Positions 60,448 through 64,000 of a DNA stretch of 64,000 nt are shown here, in pieces. The translations under genes and the position numbers were made by a program. Every line of letters begins with the position of its first letter. The stretch's first letter is position 1. The notes under the pieces were generated by a model. That model saw nothing but the letters and a program-made list of their open reading frames with translations, ran no database searches and was not told the DNA's origin. This stretch comes from CAYRWR01 sp964537555. Lineage in GTDB: Bacteria; Spirochaetota; Brevinematia; Brevinematales; CAYRWR01. The DNA is taken from positions 1 through 64,000 of the forward strand of contig CAZIAD010000004.1 in the NCBI GenBank assembly GCA_964537555.1. The letters are read 5' to 3'.

Positions 60448-61482
60448 GTGAAAAAGATACTGGTTTTAAGTATGACTGCTGCTTTGGCTCTGAGCCTGGG
60501 AGCCTGTGGAAGTTCCAAGAAACTGAATGGGGCTGGTGCATCCTTCCCAGCTCCCCTCTATGCCAAGATGTTTGACATCTACAAGCAGAAGACTGGTGTG
60601 ACAGTCAATTATGAGTCAGTCGGTTCCGGTACCGGTGTAAAGTATATCACCGAGAAGACCGTGGATTTTGGTGCTTCTGATGCTCCTATGACTGATAAGA
60701 AAATGAAGGACGCAGGAGCTTCTCTGCTGCACATTCCTACTGCCCTGGGCGCTGTAGTGCTGGCTTATAATGCCCCTATTGAGGGTGAATTAAAGCTGGA
60801 CGCGCTTACCGTAGCCGGGATCTTTTTGGGTAACATTAAAAAGTGGAATGATCCTAAGATCGCTGCTTTGAATCCCGGACTAACATTACCGGATACAGCC
60901 ATAACCGTGGTGCATCGTGCCGATGGATCCGGTACTACCTTTGCCTTTACAGACTACCTGACCGTAGCCAATAAAGAGTGGGCAGATAAAGTAGGAACCG
61001 GTAAGAGCGTAAAATGGCCTGTAGGTATTGGCGGAAAAGGCAACGAAGGAGTCTCTTCTTCTATCTCCCAGAATGAGGGCTCTATTGGCTATGTTGAGCT
61101 TTCCTATGCTATTCAAAATAACCTGCCTTTTGCGACCCTGAAGAATAAGAGCGGGAATTATATTAAGCCTTCTATCGAAAGCGTCTCTCTGGCTGCATCC
61201 GGAAATCTGCCTGACGATACCCGTGTATCTCTGGCTGACACAGATGCTCCCCAGGGCTATCCTATATCTACCTTTACCTGGCTTCTGCTCTATCAGGAAC
61301 AGAATTATGATAATCGCACAAAAGAAGATGCTCAGACCCTGGTCAATCTCCTGGACTGGGTCATTCACGAAGGCCAGACTATCAATGAGTCATTACTTTA
61401 TGCCCCTATTCCTCAGGGTGCAGTTAAAAAGGCTGAAGTCATACTGAAATCTGTGACCTATGATGGACAAGCCCTTAATTAA
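60448..61482 (+). CDS. pstS: Phosphate ABC transporter substrate-binding lipoprotein PstS (system 2)
   Basis: 344 residues of the classic PstS type. The start is GTG 60448 (GGAGGTAAAC upstream); the ATG at 60436 would place the site inside the gene. Lipobox LGAC. Ligand loops GAGASFPAPLY, VGSGTGVKYI, DFGASDAPM, and RADGSGTTFAFTDYL match phosphate-binding PstS. The protein binds phosphate for the PstCAB permease. It follows phoBR and the porin. Confidence 0.95.
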   Translation: MKKILVLSMTAALALSLGACGSSKKLNGAGASFPAPLYAKMFDIYKQKTGVTVNYESVGSGTGVKYITEKTVDFGASDAPMTDKKMKDAGASLLHIPTALGAVVLAYNAPIEGELKLDALTVAGIFLGNIKKWNDPKIAALNPGLTLPDTAITVVHRADGSGTTFAFTDYLTVANKEWADKVGTGKSVKWPVGIGGKGNEGVSSSISQNEGSIGYVELSYAIQNNLPFATLKNKSGNYIKPSIESVSLAASGNLPDDTRVSLADTDAPQGYPISTFTWLLLYQEQNYDNRTKEDAQTLVNLLDWVIHEGQTINESLLYAPIPQGAVKKAEVILKSVTYDGQALN

Positions 61483-61495
61483 TTTTTAAAAAAAG

Positions 61496-61527
61496 ATGCA
61501 GGGTAGTATTGTGCTACCCTGCATTTT
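61496..61527 (+). terminator. Attenuating terminator hairpin between pstS and pstC
   Basis: 11-bp perfect stem (61496-61506/61514-61524) with a 7-base loop and a short T-tract, 14 bases after pstS. Such a hairpin usually makes pstS more abundant than the permease. Confidence 0.75.
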
Positions 61528-61567
61528 ATATTAAACTAAATGAATAATTCTTAGAACAGGATTTGTA

Positions 61568-62899
61568 ATGGACCAGAACCAGAAAGCACTTTCCAAAAAG
61601 GCCATGGCAGGAAGAAAAGCGGAATCGATAATCAAAAACCGCTATGCTGATAAGGTGTTTCGTGCTGTCCTTTTATCTGTCACCCTATTGGTCATGGTAA
61701 TACTGGCTGGTATATTTATATCTCTGGTCTTATCTTCGGGCAAGTCATTTAAAAGACTGGGATTTAAATTTCTGGTCAGTAAAGCCTGGGATGACCGTAT
61801 GACTCTATTGAGAGACCCGCTCATTCAAAACACGGGTGCAGATCAAAGTGAGACCATCATTTTAACGTTTTCTTATTTTATCAATGATGAATCGATTAAG
61901 CCGGGTGACAATCTCCTTTTAAAAAGGGAAAATGAAAAACTGGAATTTAACTGGGTCTTTAATCAGACCAATGAAAAACAGATCCTGATCTATCCCCGGG
62001 AAAAACTGGTACGGGATCAGGAATACCAGGTCATAGCTCTGGAGACCATTAAAGACCAGAATAATCACCCACTTCCCTATCCCTACAGATTGTCCTTTGT
62101 GTTTGATGACAGGGTAGCGGGGCAGGCTAAAGACATCAGCTTTATTAATGATAAAAACGGCAGAGAAATAATAGAGGAAGATGAATCCGACCTTAAATGG
62201 TATGGGGCTGTGGTCTTTATTGTGGGAACCTTACTGAGTTCTATACTGGCTTTATTGATCTCTCTTCCCTTCGCCCTGGCCATCGCAATCTTTCTGGGAG
62301 AATACTACACTACCGGCCCATTATCCACTCTCATGCAGACTACCAATGAACTTCTGGCGGGTATTCCTTCGATCATTTATGGAGCCTGGGCCTTTTTCTT
62401 TATCGTACCCCTGATGTCCCGCTGGTTTCCCCAGTCTACTACCGGAGGGGCCAGTATTCTGACTGCCTCGATAGTGCTGGCTATTATGATCATACCGTAT
62501 TCGGCCTCACTGGCCCGGGAAGTGATAAAGCTCGTGCCTACCGATATAAAAGAGGCAGCCTTTGGAATGGGAGCTACCCGTTTTTCGGTGATCAGGAAGA
62601 TCGTCCTGCCCTATGCCTCTTCCGGGATCTTCGCGGGAGTACTGCTGGCTTTTGGCCGGGCCCTGGGTGAGACCATGGCTGTGACTATGGTCATCGGCAA
62701 CCGTAATCATATTCCCCGTTCTATCCTGGATGGCGGCCAGACTATTGCCTCCCTCATAGCCAATGAATATGGTGAAGCAGGAGCGCTCAAGTTATCTTCT
62801 TTGACTGAGCTGGGATTGATACTGTTTATGATCACGCTCCTGTTCGGGATACTGGGACGATTTATTATTAAAAGACTGAGTTTGAAGGAAGAGAGATGA
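61568..62899 (+). CDS. pstC: PstC permease with Big_5-like ectodomain (system 2)
   Basis: 443 residues, about 130 longer than usual PstC. TM1 is near 31-56; residues 77-208 form an extra extracytoplasmic insertion with IILTFSYFINDESIKPG, QILIYPREKLVRDQEYQVIAL and IKDQNNHPLPYPYRLSFVF, the pattern of a Big_5 (bacterial Ig-like) domain. The remaining helices are typical PstC: LLAGIPSIIYGAWAFFFIVP, GATRFSVIRKIVLPYASSGI, FGRALGETMAVTMVIGN. It overlaps pstA by ATGA. Confidence 0.9.
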   Translation: MDQNQKALSKKAMAGRKAESIIKNRYADKVFRAVLLSVTLLVMVILAGIFISLVLSSGKSFKRLGFKFLVSKAWDDRMTLLRDPLIQNTGADQSETIILTFSYFINDESIKPGDNLLLKRENEKLEFNWVFNQTNEKQILIYPREKLVRDQEYQVIALETIKDQNNHPLPYPYRLSFVFDDRVAGQAKDISFINDKNGREIIEEDESDLKWYGAVVFIVGTLLSSILALLISLPFALAIAIFLGEYYTTGPLSTLMQTTNELLAGIPSIIYGAWAFFFIVPLMSRWFPQSTTGGASILTASIVLAIMIIPYSASLAREVIKLVPTDIKEAAFGMGATRFSVIRKIVLPYASSGIFAGVLLAFGRALGETMAVTMVIGNRNHIPRSILDGGQTIASLIANEYGEAGALKLSSLTELGLILFMITLLFGILGRFIIKRLSLKEER

Positions 62900-63795
62900 A
62901 ACAGATCATGAAAGACAATGTCTCTTTTAATATCAGAAAAGACAGGCTGTTTAAATCCACGGTAGTATTTTTCTCGCTCCTGTCCCTGGTCCCCCTCTTT
63001 TTAATACTGGGTTTTATTTTTATAAAGGGCCTGCCTGTTGCGTTTAACTTTCACTTTCTGACCCATGAGCAGTATCTGCCTATGGGAGTGGGATTTAAGA
63101 CCCTGGAAGGAATGGCCCGGGTCAAGGCCATCGGTGGGATCGCTCACGGGATTATAGGTACCCTCATGATAACCCTCACCGCTTCCCTCATCGCGATTCC
63201 CCTGGGACTGATCGTAGGGATCTATCTGGCGGAAAACAGAGGAAAAAAACTGGTCGATTATGCCACTATTGCCGTGGATATGATACAGGGAATCCCCTCT
63301 ATCATTTTTGGGATCGTAGTCAATGTCTGGATAGTGCGGACTTTTAAAGGATTTTCCGGCCTGGCCGGGGGTATAGCCCTGGCTCTTATGATGCTGCCTC
63401 TTATCATCAAAAATACAGAAGAGACATTAAAACTGATTCCCTCCAGCCTCAAAGAAGCAGCCTATGCCCTGGGGGCTCCCTATTACAAGGTGGTATTGAA
63501 CATCATGCTTCCGGTAGGCCTGAGCGGTATTATGACGGGTATCCTGGTAGCGGTAGCCCGGGTCATGGGAGAGACCGCGCCTCTCCTGTTTACTTCCTTT
63601 GGTAATCGTTATATCAACTGGAATATCGGGGAGCAGATGGAGACCCTGCCTACCATGATCTATAAGTTTTCCATGAGTCCCTATGCCAACTGGGTGGAAA
63701 ATGCCTGGGGGGCCTCGGCAGTACTGGTCATATTTGTATTGTTATTAAATATCATAACCAAAGTGGTGGTAAATAAATGGAAAGTAAAATTTTAA
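62896..63795 (+). CDS. pstA: PstA permease (system 2)
   Basis: 299 residues with six TM helices. AVDMIQGIPSIIFGIVVNVW, the EAA loop LKEAAYALGAPYYKVVLNIML and ARVMGETAPLLFTSFG are typical of PstA, including the GETAP motif that system 1 lacks. The start overlaps pstC (ATGA); its end overlaps pstB by 19 bases. Confidence 0.94.
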   Translation: MKQIMKDNVSFNIRKDRLFKSTVVFFSLLSLVPLFLILGFIFIKGLPVAFNFHFLTHEQYLPMGVGFKTLEGMARVKAIGGIAHGIIGTLMITLTASLIAIPLGLIVGIYLAENRGKKLVDYATIAVDMIQGIPSIIFGIVVNVWIVRTFKGFSGLAGGIALALMMLPLIIKNTEETLKLIPSSLKEAAYALGAPYYKVVLNIMLPVGLSGIMTGILVAVARVMGETAPLLFTSFGNRYINWNIGEQMETLPTMIYKFSMSPYANWVENAWGASAVLVIFVLLLNIITKVVVNKWKVKF

Positions 63796-64000
63796 AGATC
63801 AAAAACCTGAAGGCATTTTACGGTACTCACCAGGTCCTCAATGACATCACGATGGAATTTCCGGCATTCAAAGCCACCGCTATCATGGGGCCTTCAGGTT
63901 GTGGTAAATCCACCCTGATCCGTTGTTTTAACCGTATGCATGAACTGACTCCCGGAGCCTATAGTGAGGGAGAGATCATCCTGGGTAATGAAACGGTTCA
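63777..64000 (+). CDS. pstB: PstB ATPase, partial (system 2)
   Basis: First 74 residues of the phosphate transporter ATPase; the rest is past the right edge. Walker A MGPSGCGKST follows the family start ILKIKNLKAFYGTHQVL. CFNRMHELTPGA is the PstB-specific stretch after the P-loop. The ATG lies within the end of pstA, so translation is coupled. Confidence 0.93.
   Translation, partial: MESKILKIKNLKAFYGTHQVLNDITMEFPAFKATAIMGPSGCGKSTLIRCFNRMHELTPGAYSEGEIILGNETV

Noticed and set aside
1..64000. tRNA, rRNA, CRISPR arrays, insertion sequences
   Set aside because: Reading both strands I saw no cloverleaf with a T-loop, no rRNA core, no regular spaced repeats and no transposase.

Overview
The window reads as chromosomal DNA of a motile diderm (Gram-negative type) bacterium. 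Outer-membrane barrel and porin proteins, many lipoproteins with a clear lipobox, a flagellar anti-sigma factor (FlgM) and a PilZ protein support this. My best guess is Spirochaetota, based on a P13-like small membrane protein, a DUF4921-type GalT-like protein, TIGR00266/AIM24 and the general gene mix. A DUF4175-like protein is more typical of FCB-group bacteria, so the phylum call is only moderate. No rRNA, tRNA, CRISPR array, transposase or prophage gene was seen.

Layout. 1-4004 (minus) is the glycine cleavage operon gcvT-gcvH-gcvPA-gcvPB, with gcvPB running off the left edge; cysS diverges from it. 5561-6610 has no convincing gene and holds two copies of a roughly 320-500 bp hairpin-rich repeat, followed by two small membrane-protein genes, the first AT-rich. 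7.7-14.7 kb carries envelope redox proteins (Tpx-like and Cu/Zn-SOD lipoproteins), a TPR protein, a DUF4390/NtrY-like kinase/NtrC-like regulator operon and a barrel protein. 15-18.5 kb holds a short DnaK with its own J protein, an extremely acidic small protein and an AIM24 protein. 19.4-21.4 kb is trxB, a GNAT acetyltransferase and a zinc-ribbon protein. At 21.8-23.8 kb a CBM21-like lipoprotein gene converges on a membrane-bound LuxR-type regulator carrying an extracytoplasmic CBM48/AMPK-beta-like domain; I regard this as the most novel locus.

24.3-27.9 kb is a first pstSCAB phosphate transporter. 27.9-33.1 kb carries a GAF-GAF-SpoIIE phosphatase behind an iron-ADH homologue that has lost all four metal ligands, then an AEC transporter and a GalT-like protein. 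33.2-37 kb has a hypothetical gene, neuB, an RsbW-like ATPase gene and a KDPG/KHG aldolase. 37-49 kb is a patchwork of small hypotheticals, a hydrolase, a Na+/Ca2+ exchanger, a DUF4143 ATPase with twin operator-like sites, a BtuF-like protein, carA and secreted proteins. 49.3-52.8 kb has nadA, PilZ, flgM, rsmI and folD. 52.9-56.6 kb has a 1016-residue coiled-coil membrane protein and a barrel protein.

The right end (56.7-64 kb) is a phosphate regulon: phoB-phoR, a porin behind a PHO-box-like array, and a second pstSCAB whose PstC has an extra Big_5-like ectodomain; pstB runs off the right edge. The organism therefore has two Pst systems, only one adjacent to PhoBR and a porin. Gene starts were corrected where a ribosome binding site or promoter decides against the longest frame.
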